Shown one piece after another: positions 1 through 6,394 of a DNA stretch of 8,724 bases. The position numbers and the translations under genes are program-made. How positions within the stretch are numbered: the first letter of the stretch is position 1; every line of letters starts with the position of its first letter. This DNA is from Chloroflexota bacterium (GTDB lineage: Bacteria > Chloroflexota > Anaerolineae > Anaerolineales > Villigracilaceae): the NCBI GenBank assembly GCA_021823555.1, contig JAKANW010000082.1, positions 1 through 8,724 of the forward strand. The letters run 5' to 3'. Under the pieces are notes generated by a model, which did not search any database, had not been told where the DNA came from, and saw only the letters and a program-made list of their open reading frames with translations.

Positions 1-2567
1 GTGATCACACGCAATTGATAACCGGGATGGTAATCAATGCGCGGCAAGCCAAGTTCTTCGAGCAGTTGGGAAACATAGGGGCCTTCCCAGTTATGCTCAC
101 GGGCGGCCATGAGCAGCGGGATGAAGATGCGCTCATCCGGCGCGCCGAGCATGGACGGACGCAGGAACAGGAAGCCGTAACCGCCTTCCCGGCAGGAGGA
201 CAAGGCCTCCGGCAGCGTTCGTTCCAGACGGGCGGCCTGTTTCTGTTTCAAAAAACCGAGACTCAGCCACAGACGCGCGGCGGCTATGCCAAAGGGATCG
301 CTGCATTCCTGAAAGCCGAGGATGGCCCTGTTCAGCCATTCTTCGGCTGCCTCGTAGCGCGCGGCCAGGATCAAGCTGGCGCCCATGGTCAGGCGCGTCA
401 TCGAAGCCACCCATTCATCCCCGGCCTGGCCGGCAATCTCAATAGCTTCCTGGGCATGCGATTGTGCAGCCGTCAAGTCACCCTGGTAACCGTAGGCGCG
501 GCACAGCCCCCAATCGGCTTCAACCAGCAGGCGCGGCACGACCAGTGTGCGGCTGATCTCCACGCTTTTCTCGAACTGGATGCGCGCCCGGGCGTACCCT
601 TCGTTGCGCGCCTCCTCCGGGATGGAAAGCATCAATGCATGACCCTGGCGCATGTGACCGACAGCGGTGACAAAGGGCGACTTGAGTTCATCGCCGCGGC
701 GTGTGCCCTCGAGGGCAGCCTGATAAGCCTCCTCGCCCAATCCCATGAAGGAATAGATCAGCGACAGGATGAGCAGGGTCTCACGGTGAGCGCGCGGCGT
801 TTGCACCGGCTCCCGTTTTTCGGCTTCGGCGCGTTCTTCCAATGCACGGCGGGCTTCGTTAAGCCGGCCGGTGCGCAGCCAGACGCGGAAGAGGAGTTGA
901 TCGTTGGAAGGCCCCTCGAGTCGCAGGTCTTCGGCTCGATGGAGCAATCGCTCGGCCTCTTCGACGCGCCCTGCATTGAGCTTGTTCTCGGCTAATAGTT
1001 CATAGAGGCGCACTTGAGCTTCCCGGTCCTCGAAGCCGTCGCTCAGGCGGATGGCTTCCTCCAGCAGGCGTTCGGCCTGGCTGGGATTGACCGTATCGAG
1101 GTAGACGCGCGCCTGCCCGCGCAGGGCACGCGCCACGCCATCCTGCTGTGCGCGGGCACGCCAGGTAGTCTCGGCCTGGCGATACCAGCCCAGGGCTTCA
1201 TCGAAGCGGGAGTGCAGGCGGGCAAGTTCTCCCAGCGTGAACACAAGCATGGGATGTTGGTGCAGGCTGAGGGGCGGAAGTGAAGCGATGTAGAAGGCCA
1301 GCGTATCGAGCCGTCCGCTGGAAAGCAGGGCCGTGGCGTAACTATCTAGCAGGTCTGCCATTTCGTCCCAGGCCTGGGCTTCGAGCAAATGATAGATGGC
1401 CGATTCAGGATTCTTTTGGTTGAGGAAGTAATCGGCTGCGGCGCGGTTCCAACTTGTCCGTTGTTCGGGCGTGGATTGCTGGCGCAGGAAATTATGAAAG
1501 ATGTGATGATAACGAAGTAGGCCCTCGGCGGTCTCGACCACGAACAGATCCTGGCGGCGAAGGTAAGCCAGCATGGAAACCGAATCGCCCGAAGGATGCC
1601 CGGCGGCCTTACGCAGCGCATCGCAGGCTTCGGGCGAGAGATCACGCAGGATGGCAGTAACCAGCAAAAAGTCGCGGATGTCGGCCGGGTGGCGCGCAAA
1701 GACTTCGCGGGCCAGCACATCGAACAAAGCTTCCAGCGAATCGGCCTGCCAGTGCAGCGGAATCTCCAACACGGACGGAGAATGCCCCGCCGGAGCCGCA
1801 CCGGCAGTATTGTGCATGGGCGGCGTGACGCCACCCTGCTGGCCCCGGATGCTTTGCCAGATGAGCTGCAGGGCAATGGCCCAGCCCTCGGTGTAGGTGA
1901 GCAGGGCATCTGCTTCCTCGCCCGTCAACTCGATCCCGTATTGATTCGAAAACAGGGCCGAGATCTCAGCGACAGTAAAGGTCAGCATGGACTGGTCGAG
2001 CGCCAGCACCTCGCCCTGGGCGCGCCAACGTGAAAGCGTGGGCAGGCTGATGGTGGGACGCCCCGAAAGCAGGACGTGCACCAAGGACGGCGCCATGCCG
2101 ATCAGCCGGTCGAGAATATGCACCACTTCGCCGCTCTCCGTGACGATATGGGCATCGTCGAGCACAAACAGGACCGGCAGCGCGAGATGGGTGCTGAGGG
2201 CATTCAGGAATTGGTCCAGTATGCCGCGCCACGGCAGCGGGCCTTGTGTTCCATCCCAGGCTTCGAGATAGGACAATGGCAGGTCGGGGATTTCGGGAAG
2301 GGCCTCCTGCGCGGCGTAAACCAGGTGCAGGAGGAAGACCAGCGGATCGTTATCCTCCTCGTTGAGCTGGTACCAGATCAAGGGCTGAATCTCGCCTGCC
2401 AGTTCCGCCAGCGCCGTGCTCTTGCCGTATCCCGCTCCAGCCTGGAGGATGGTGAGCCGATAGTCCAGCGCCTGGCGTAGGGAGGCGCTCACGCGCGGCC
2501 GCGCCAGCGTACGAACATTGCGGCGCGGGGGAATGATCTTGGTACGGAGGACGCGGGATAGGTGCAT
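1..2567 (-). CDS. MalT-like STAND ATPase transcriptional regulator (probable BTAD/SARP or LuxR type), 3' end cut by window edge
   Basis: 855 codons run without a stop from ATG at 2567 to the left edge. The N-terminus (RTKIIPPRR, residues 8-16) leads into a P-loop NTPase with Walker A GAGYGKST (44-51), Walker B LPVLFVLDDAH (130-140) and the LLSGRP strand (166-171). TEGWAIALQL (226-235) and the winged-helix-like RYHHIFHNFLRQQ (352-364) are typical of MalT-family signal-transduction ATPases. From about 380 to 830 the protein is helical TPR-like repeat. Such proteins bind an inducer, oligomerise using ATP and activate transcription. No DNA-binding domain is visible. The last residues (YHPGYQLRV, 846-854) resemble the junction before a C-terminal BTAD/SARP domain in Chloroflexota homologues, but a LuxR-type HTH is possible. 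An in-frame TAG lies 25 codons upstream with no ATG between, which supports this start; GGGGA about 9 bases upstream is a weak RBS. Residues 241-270 form a Gly/Ala/Pro-rich insert. The target genes are unknown. Confidence 0.88.
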   Translation of the reverse strand, partial: MHLSRVLRTKIIPPRRNVRTLARPRVSASLRQALDYRLTILQAGAGYGKSTALAELAGEIQPLIWYQLNEEDNDPLVFLLHLVYAAQEALPEIPDLPLSYLEAWDGTQGPLPWRGILDQFLNALSTHLALPVLFVLDDAHIVTESGEVVHILDRLIGMAPSLVHVLLSGRPTISLPTLSRWRAQGEVLALDQSMLTFTVAEISALFSNQYGIELTGEEADALLTYTEGWAIALQLIWQSIRGQQGGVTPPMHNTAGAAPAGHSPSVLEIPLHWQADSLEALFDVLAREVFARHPADIRDFLLVTAILRDLSPEACDALRKAAGHPSGDSVSMLAYLRRQDLFVVETAEGLLRYHHIFHNFLRQQSTPEQRTSWNRAAADYFLNQKNPESAIYHLLEAQAWDEMADLLDSYATALLSSGRLDTLAFYIASLPPLSLHQHPMLVFTLGELARLHSRFDEALGWYRQAETTWRARAQQDGVARALRGQARVYLDTVNPSQAERLLEEAIRLSDGFEDREAQVRLYELLAENKLNAGRVEEAERLLHRAEDLRLEGPSNDQLLFRVWLRTGRLNEARRALEERAEAEKREPVQTPRAHRETLLILSLIYSFMGLGEEAYQAALEGTRRGDELKSPFVTAVGHMRQGHALMLSIPEEARNEGYARARIQFEKSVEISRTLVVPRLLVEADWGLCRAYGYQGDLTAAQSHAQEAIEIAGQAGDEWVASMTRLTMGASLILAARYEAAEEWLNRAILGFQECSDPFGIAAARLWLSLGFLKQKQAARLERTLPEALSSCREGGYGFLFLRPSMLGAPDERIFIPLLMAAREHNWEGPYVSQLLEELGLPRIDYHPGYQLRVI

Positions 2568-2645
2568 GGCTGATTTCCCCGAAGTGTATCCCAAAATCCC
2601 TGGAAAGCGCAAGCAGGGAAGCAATGAACGTAGAAATTCCTAGAA

Positions 2646-2725
2646 TGTCATTGCGAGGGCGCACTTCTCGAAGCAATCCCCCGGTTTTAGCGAGAAGACT
2701 GCCTCGTCGAAGGCTCGTAGTGACA
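2646..2725. repeat. 80-bp palindromic intergenic repeat, copy A
   Basis: The ends are imperfect inverted repeats: TGTCATTGCGAG (2646-2657) against CTCGTAGTGACA (2714-2725), 10 of 12 pairing. Inside, CTTCTCG and CGAGAAG can pair around a loop holding GAAGCAATCCCCC. Bases 2697-2725 match 5666-5694 at 25 of 29 positions. It has the form of a REP/MITE-like non-autonomous repeat. It lies between the glycosyltransferase stop and the regulator start, so as RNA it could also act as an attenuator or 3'-end hairpin. Confidence 0.7.
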
Positions 2726-2771
2726 TCATCAAATTGAGAATCGCTGCAATGAATATGGGATCGTCGCAGGC

Positions 2772-3977
2772 CTATTTAGGCCCGGCAACGAGGGTGGATT
2801 TGAACCTATTCTTGAGCTTCCGCACCCACGACCCCTTCAGCATGTGATAAAGGGGATAGAACAATTTTCTCAACCAGAAATAAAAAAGTGTGCGGGCGGG
2901 CAAAGGGGGAAGTTCACCAGTTGGTGGCAGGCCGGCCAGTTGAGCCTGTAGCTTTGCATTTTCGTTGCGTAGTTCTTCCACGCGGCGGGTGTATTGGGTG
3001 ATGGCTGAGGTCAAGTGCGGTTTGATACCGCTTTCATCGCTGGGCGGCCCTGCCAGGCAGGTTTCCAAGGCGGACTTAACGCCGGGAAGATAGGCAAGAA
3101 GCTCCATCTGGTTTGTGAGGAAATAATCCCAGTATCTGCCCCAGTTCTTTCTTGAAGGCGCCAACGGGTTGGAAGCCTGTTCGGCATGAAGCAGATAGTC
3201 CGAGATCAGGATATCTGTCTCCTGGTCACGCAAGTCCTTGACAGACGGCTGGATCGTATTACTGGAGTGAACCCTGTATTCATACAACACTTCATTCAAG
3301 TAAGAGACTTCTTCAACAAGAAGAGCGCGCAAGATGAAATCCCAATCGTGGCAAATCTTGAAATCCCGGAACGGGCCCATTTCATCTACAAGCGAGTGAT
3401 GGAAAAAATAATTTCCGGTACTGATGGCATAATCGTGACGCAGAAGTTCGAAATTCGGCGTGGGGTAGACATCCCGCAGGCCAAGTGCATATTCATAATA
3501 ACTGATGACCGGGGTGGAGGCTGGAAGCGGATTTCCATCCGGGCCTATGAAGCGCACCCGGGAAAACACAAAGCGGCTTTTCGCATTGATTGCATGGCCC
3601 ATCAATTGGGCGATACGCCCGGCTATATAACGGTCATCCGAGTTGAGGATGGAAATCCACTCCCCACGCGCCAGGGCAATCCCTTTGTTGATCGCAGCGT
3701 GCGCCCCTTGATTAGGCTGCCGCACAATCTGAAACGGTATTTTCTGTCCCTGGAGCAGGGCCTCGGCCAGATCCGCAGTGCCATCGTTCGAACCGTCATC
3801 CACGAGGATGATCTCCAATCCATCAAATTCCTGCGCGAAGACGGAACGGAGAGCCTCCCCAACATAGTCCGCATGATTAAAAGCAGGTACAACCACAGAA
3901 ACGCGGAAAGGGCGGCCATCCACCTTCGATGATGCCGTTAATGGAAGGTCATCCACAGAGTCAATTTTAGGAGTCAT
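2772..3977 (-). CDS. Family 2 glycosyltransferase (GT-A fold) with C-terminal coiled coil
   Basis: 401 residues. The GT2 catalytic domain begins at VSVVVPAFNHADYVGEAL (26-43), with the nucleotide-binding acidic pair DDGS (60-63), the metal-binding DXD-like NSDD (112-115) and HDWD (210-213) at the usual place of the catalytic-base/acceptor motif. It probably transfers a sugar from an NDP-sugar to a glycan or lipid-linked acceptor at the cytoplasmic face; donor and acceptor cannot be read from the sequence. Residues 330-347 (RRVEELRNENAKLQAQ) form a short coiled coil. The tail (361-394) is aromatic and strongly basic, which suits membrane association, and there is no clear transmembrane helix. 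The ATG lies 22 bases after the upstream methyltransferase stop, with only a weak GGGAAAG ahead of it, so it is probably translated from the same transcript. The stop overlaps a small GGCCT/AGGCC hairpin. Confidence 0.92.
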   Translation of the reverse strand: MTPKIDSVDDLPLTASSKVDGRPFRVSVVVPAFNHADYVGEALRSVFAQEFDGLEIILVDDGSNDGTADLAEALLQGQKIPFQIVRQPNQGAHAAINKGIALARGEWISILNSDDRYIAGRIAQLMGHAINAKSRFVFSRVRFIGPDGNPLPASTPVISYYEYALGLRDVYPTPNFELLRHDYAISTGNYFFHHSLVDEMGPFRDFKICHDWDFILRALLVEEVSYLNEVLYEYRVHSSNTIQPSVKDLRDQETDILISDYLLHAEQASNPLAPSRKNWGRYWDYFLTNQMELLAYLPGVKSALETCLAGPPSDESGIKPHLTSAITQYTRRVEELRNENAKLQAQLAGLPPTGELPPLPARTLFYFWLRKLFYPLYHMLKGSWVRKLKNRFKSTLVAGPK

Positions 3978-3999
3978 GGCTTTCCCAACAATTGAAATG

Positions 4000-5388
4000 T
4001 TACCCTTTTCCTTCCATCAAATACAAATACCGTTCAGACTCACGGATGGAAACTTTTTCATGGAGGGCAAACCGTTCCTGAAACACTTGCTCGAAATCAC
4101 CTTGAGTATAGCGCGGGAAGATGTCAGCCCGGCTTTGCAACAACTTCCGCACTTGGGAATCGGACTTGGGAATGAATTCGATGACCAGCCAGCGCCCAAG
4201 GTCACGGAAGAAATCTGCCAGTTGCAGAAGCGGGACATTATTGGAAATGGCCAAGTGGTGGATGACCGCCAGGGCAAAGACCATGTCCACCGGCCCGCGC
4301 TCAAAGAGGGAATCCCGTTCCCGGTTATGCCAGCCAATGGCCGGGCTGGGATTGGTCAGGTCGAGCGCCAGGGGAACCAGGTTTTGTTCCCTGCCTGATT
4401 TGACCTGCCGGTAGTTCTTCTCCACGGCAGTTGGATCAATATCAAAGGCTGCGGTAAGGATCCCCTTCGAGCTGGCGAGGCGGCTAAAGGTGCCGTCATT
4501 GGCTCCCAGGTCCCAGACAGAAGCGGGCTGGAGGCGTTCCACCCAGGCAGAGACCAGTTCCTTTTTGTGGTCGAAAGCGCTCCCCGAATAGTTCGTCATG
4601 TTGTAGTAGTCCCCCCACTCGGTGCCGCCAGGCCTCCATTCCAGTTTCTTGACAGTGCCTTCCAGGCTTTCGATCAACCCCATTAAGGCCTCCTTGCTCA
4701 TCCTGGCGAGGGAGGATCGGGGTGCTTTGGGGGCCTGGACAGCATACTTCTGCTGCGCCTGGGCGTGAATGTGAATATGGGTTAATAACCCAAAGTTAAA
4801 ACGGGTGCGAGGCGGCAGCAACCGGGAGGCTAAGTCAAGAGGGATACCGTCAATATAAACGCGCATGAGCTGGCTGAGGCGTATATCGGTATAGGCCATC
4901 AAGGCCAGGGGAGCGAGAAAATGCTGGCAGAACTGGCGGTACGCCACCCAGGGAGTGCCCTCCTGGTACTTCTCAAAAGAGAGTGTGTCGATCAAGGCAG
5001 CCTTCCCATTGACCAATTGGATATTGTAGGCGCTGGCATCCTTGAGCGATAGGCCGGCCTTGAGGCTGCGTTTTTGAATGGATAATGTCGCCAGGGCCGC
5101 ATCCTTCAAGAGAGAGAACGGCCATTCGTACGGATAGGAAATAAAGGGAACCCGATCCGGCTGGATGACCTTGAATGCCAGGTCGGGTTCGGCAGGGGCA
5201 ATGTCACTTTCCTGGTGAGGGATCAGCAAACCAGCTTTAATCAACTTATCGTACAGCCCGGACTCCATGAGCAGGGTATAGTCCGGGGCGTACGATTGGT
5301 TGACCTGCCGGAACAGGGTGCCATCCCGAGTAAAAAGGAAGCCGCTGGGATCGCGGAAGGAGGCGCTCAGTTGAGTCTGATCGCTCAT
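4000..5388 (-). CDS. SAM-dependent methyltransferase with large N-terminal (kinase-like?) domain, NoeA-like
   Basis: 462 residues. The C-terminal half is a class I methyltransferase: motif I VWDLGANDGTFSRLA (291-305), acidic motif II FDID (315-318), ALDL (341-344), and VDMVFALAVIHHLA (367-380) as motif IV and after. GDYYNMTNYS (259-268) precedes it. The N-terminal half opens with FRDPSGFLFTRDGTLFRQVN (11-30), which I associate with NoeA-like nodulation or exopolysaccharide methyltransferases. SLKDASAYNIQLVNGKAALID (114-134) lines up by eye with a kinase catalytic loop and metal-binding Asp (D117, N122, D134), so this domain may be a degenerate kinase fold; that is inference. It probably methylates a glycan or lipid-linked sugar, substrate unknown. 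Its ATG overlaps the previous stop by four bases (ATGA), which implies translational coupling. The glycosyltransferase follows after 22 bases. Confidence 0.85.
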   Translation of the reverse strand: MSDQTQLSASFRDPSGFLFTRDGTLFRQVNQSYAPDYTLLMESGLYDKLIKAGLLIPHQESDIAPAEPDLAFKVIQPDRVPFISYPYEWPFSLLKDAALATLSIQKRSLKAGLSLKDASAYNIQLVNGKAALIDTLSFEKYQEGTPWVAYRQFCQHFLAPLALMAYTDIRLSQLMRVYIDGIPLDLASRLLPPRTRFNFGLLTHIHIHAQAQQKYAVQAPKAPRSSLARMSKEALMGLIESLEGTVKKLEWRPGGTEWGDYYNMTNYSGSAFDHKKELVSAWVERLQPASVWDLGANDGTFSRLASSKGILTAAFDIDPTAVEKNYRQVKSGREQNLVPLALDLTNPSPAIGWHNRERDSLFERGPVDMVFALAVIHHLAISNNVPLLQLADFFRDLGRWLVIEFIPKSDSQVRKLLQSRADIFPRYTQGDFEQVFQERFALHEKVSIRESERYLYLMEGKG

Positions 5389-5588
5389 TCTTCGGAATCT
5401 GCCTCTTCGTTATCCTTGTTTTTCTTGCTGAACAGTTTCCTGATTTTGCCCCACTGGGTGCGCAGCACGATCCCCAACCCCAATGCGGCGGCAATGGCCA
5501 ATTGGATAATGATCGAACCGGAACCGGGATCGAGATAGAGATAGACCAGGGACCTGGTCAATGGAGAGAGAACGGGCGAGAATTGCAT
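5385..5588 (-). CDS. Small one-helix membrane protein with YLDPGSGS motif
   Basis: 67 residues. A short N-terminus ends in YLYLDPGSGSIIIQ (16-29), followed by one hydrophobic helix (about 25-43) and a basic then acidic Lys/Glu/Asp-rich cytoplasmic tail (WGKIRKLFSKKNKD, 46-59). I recall similar short 'DPGTGS' proteins beside surface-polysaccharide genes and next to NoeA-like methyltransferases; their function is not established. The positive-inside rule puts the C-terminus in the cytoplasm. The start is well supported: AAGGAG at 5600-5595, six bases before ATG. The stop overlaps the methyltransferase start by four bases, so the two are probably made in a coupled way; it may be a membrane partner or anchor of that enzyme (inference). 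Confidence 0.8.
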   Translation of the reverse strand: MQFSPVLSPLTRSLVYLYLDPGSGSIIIQLAIAAALGLGIVLRTQWGKIRKLFSKKNKDNEEADSEE

Positions 5589-5594
5589 GAAGTA

Positions 5595-5649
5595 CTCCTT
5601 ATTTTTGAGCAGAGGATTTATTATAAAGGGAAAAAAGCGCCTGAGCTAA
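5595..5649 (-). promoter_or_regulatory. Probable sigma-70-type promoter and strong RBS for the small protein–methyltransferase–GT operon
   Basis: On the minus strand a perfect TATAAT lies at 5625-5620, with a weak -35 candidate TTAGCT at 5649-5644 (18-base spacer). A start near 5613 would give a leader of about 25 bases carrying the Shine-Dalgarno AAGGAG (5600-5595). The -10 and RBS are good; the -35 matches poorly, so an activator may be needed. Confidence 0.5.
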
Positions 5650-5665
5650 TATTCACCGTAGAAGC

Positions 5666-5694
5666 GACTGCTTCGCCAGAGGCTCGTAGTGACA
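5666..5694. repeat. Half copy (B) of the palindromic intergenic repeat
   Basis: These 29 bases match the right arm of the repeat at 2697-2725 at 25 positions, including an identical 15-mer, AGGCTCGTAGTGACA, at the end. No matching left arm precedes it; that side runs into the operon promoter. It is probably a truncated copy. Confidence 0.65.
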
Positions 5695-5695
5695 A

Positions 5696-5766
5696 CTCCT
5701 GCGAGGAGGTCTTCCCAAAGCAATCTCCCTGCTTTCAAGGAGATTGTTTCAATAGATTGCAGTGAC
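5696..5766. repeat. Second adjacent degenerate copy (C) of the palindromic repeat, with strong hairpins
   Basis: TGCGAGGAGG followed by AAAGCAATCTCCC follows the left arm of copy A (TGCGAGGGCG, then GAAGCAATCCCCC), and ATTGCAGTGACA at 5755-5766 supplies a right end. Two perfect small stems lie inside: CTCCT/AGGAG (5696-5708) and CAATCTCC/GGAGATTG (5721-5746). With copy B this forms a composite repeat just upstream of the 5588 operon. Confidence 0.5.
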
Positions 5767-5894
5767 AACCTCTCAGTTCTGTCGTGACGAGTGATCTTAC
5801 AATTTTGTCCGGCCTTTTGCCAAGATTTTCAGAGTGGAATATTGTAAAAAGAACCTGCCAACTATTACCAACACCTCCGTTACGCGGGAAAGTT
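5767..5894. other. A+T-rich intergenic stretch with a spaced inverted repeat
   Basis: No convincing gene here. TTACAAT (5797-5803) and ATTGTAA (5841-5847) form a perfect 7-bp inverted repeat 37 bases apart, weakly extended on both sides. It could be a pair of half operators or chance in A+T-rich DNA. Confidence 0.3.
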
Positions 5895-5959
5895 ACTTAT
5901 CATGCGCTTATGACGTACTTATGATGAGCTTATGATGCACTCCCAAAAAACAGTGTAAT
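5895..5959 (+). promoter_or_regulatory. Four tandem 11-bp repeats plus -10 hexamer: Pho-box-like (OmpR-family) operator/promoter
   Basis: Four directly adjacent 11-mers run from 5895 to 5938: ACTTATCATGC, GCTTATGACGT, ACTTATGATGA and GCTTATGATGC. The core TTATSA recurs exactly every 11 bases, about one helical turn. On the other strand this reads TCATAAG-N4-TCATAAG, with one unit containing GTCATAA, as in the E. coli Pho box; spacing TT-rich hexamers by five bases is also the layout of Bacillus PhoP boxes. A plus-strand -10-like TGTAAT (5954-5959) lies 18 bases after the last TTATGA, which would then replace the -35. No recognised gene lies directly downstream on plus. On minus, the nearest start is 5588, about 300 bases away. 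The repeat is seen; the Pho or OmpR-type reading is inference. Confidence 0.45.
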
Positions 5960-5965
5960 ATCGTC

Positions 5966-6230
5966 CGTTGGCATGTCCCCTCAGGGATACCATGATTTTC
6001 TTCCATCGCTACGGCAGCCGTCGCCGCGGGCGCCGACGTATGGATTGCCGTCACGGTCAGCGACCGCCCCGGCAGCCAAGGCGAAGCCTCTGCTGAAAAA
6101 ACGCTATAGCCGGTAAGAGTAAGAAAGCCGGCCCTGGGACCAACGGATGGGGCTGGTCTGTTAGGCCGCAAGAAGTTCGAGTCGCGAGCGCAGGATAATT
6201 TGCGGTGATAATTCAGTGTTCAAATTCAAT
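5966..6230. other. G+C-rich intergenic segment of unknown nature (possible transcript, tiny ORF or gene remnant)
   Basis: This lies just downstream of the tandem repeat array on plus and is richer in G+C than both sides. It contains short stems, for example CGGTC-AGC-GACCG (6054-6066), CGTCG/CGACG (from about 6019) and GACCA/TGGTC (about 6138-6158). A 34-codon plus ORF (5992-6096), preceded by AGGGA, would encode an Arg-rich peptide with 12 Arg in 34. A different plus frame reads through the same bases with protein-like composition (AGADVWIAVTVSDRPGS) but is broken by stops. The minus frame is open for 87 codons (5908-6171) but resembles no family. I cannot say whether it is RNA, a remnant or spacer. 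Confidence 0.3.
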
Positions 6231-6361
6231 GTGTCATTTCGAGCTGCTGGCGTTCGAGCAACGGAGCGTATCAAGACCCGAGCGGCGAAGATCTCGGATT
6301 TTCAGGCAAGATTTGGTTAAAAACGAGATTCTTCGCTCCCTGCGGTCGCTCAGAATGACAC
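6231..6361. repeat. 131-bp terminal-inverted-repeat element (MITE/REP-like), family D
   Basis: The ends GTGTCATTTCGAGC (6231-6244) and GCTCAGAATGACAC (6348-6361) are inverted repeats matching at 12 of 14 positions. Inside, GCGAAGATCTCGG pairs with ACGAGATTCTTCGC, so the element can fold back on itself. It shares the TGTCATT tip with the other repeats here but has a different body, so it looks like a separate family. It ends 33 bases past the flippase-like gene's stop and may also help end that transcript. No transposase is encoded. Confidence 0.65.
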
Positions 6362-6394
6362 GACCAAGCATATTTATGAATTTCAAAACACTTT

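Noticed and set aside
15..995. Long plus-strand open frame of 326 codons opposite the regulator.
   Set aside because: Antisense to an uninterrupted minus frame with clear Walker motifs and TPR-like repeats; its translation resembles no family and is a G+C-rich shadow.
2771..2784. GGCCT-ATTT-AGGCC hairpin over the GT2 stop as a terminator.
   Set aside because: The stem is only five pairs and no T-run follows on the minus strand.
3186..3932. 248-codon plus frame opposite the GT2 gene.
   Set aside because: The minus frame carries all GT2 motifs; the plus translation shows none and has no RBS.
5797..5871. 25-codon minus frame starting TTG just after GGAGG.
   Set aside because: Only two bases separate GGAGG from the start, the codon is weak, and the peptide has no recognisable feature.
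5908..6171. 87-codon minus frame in the G+C-rich intergenic segment.
   Set aside because: No RBS, no family resemblance, and its 3' part runs through the tandem repeat array; treated as non-coding for now.
6175..6183. GTTCGAGTC, like a tRNA T-loop.
   Set aside because: Flanking bases do not form a T stem, and no acceptor, D or anticodon arms can be folded around it.
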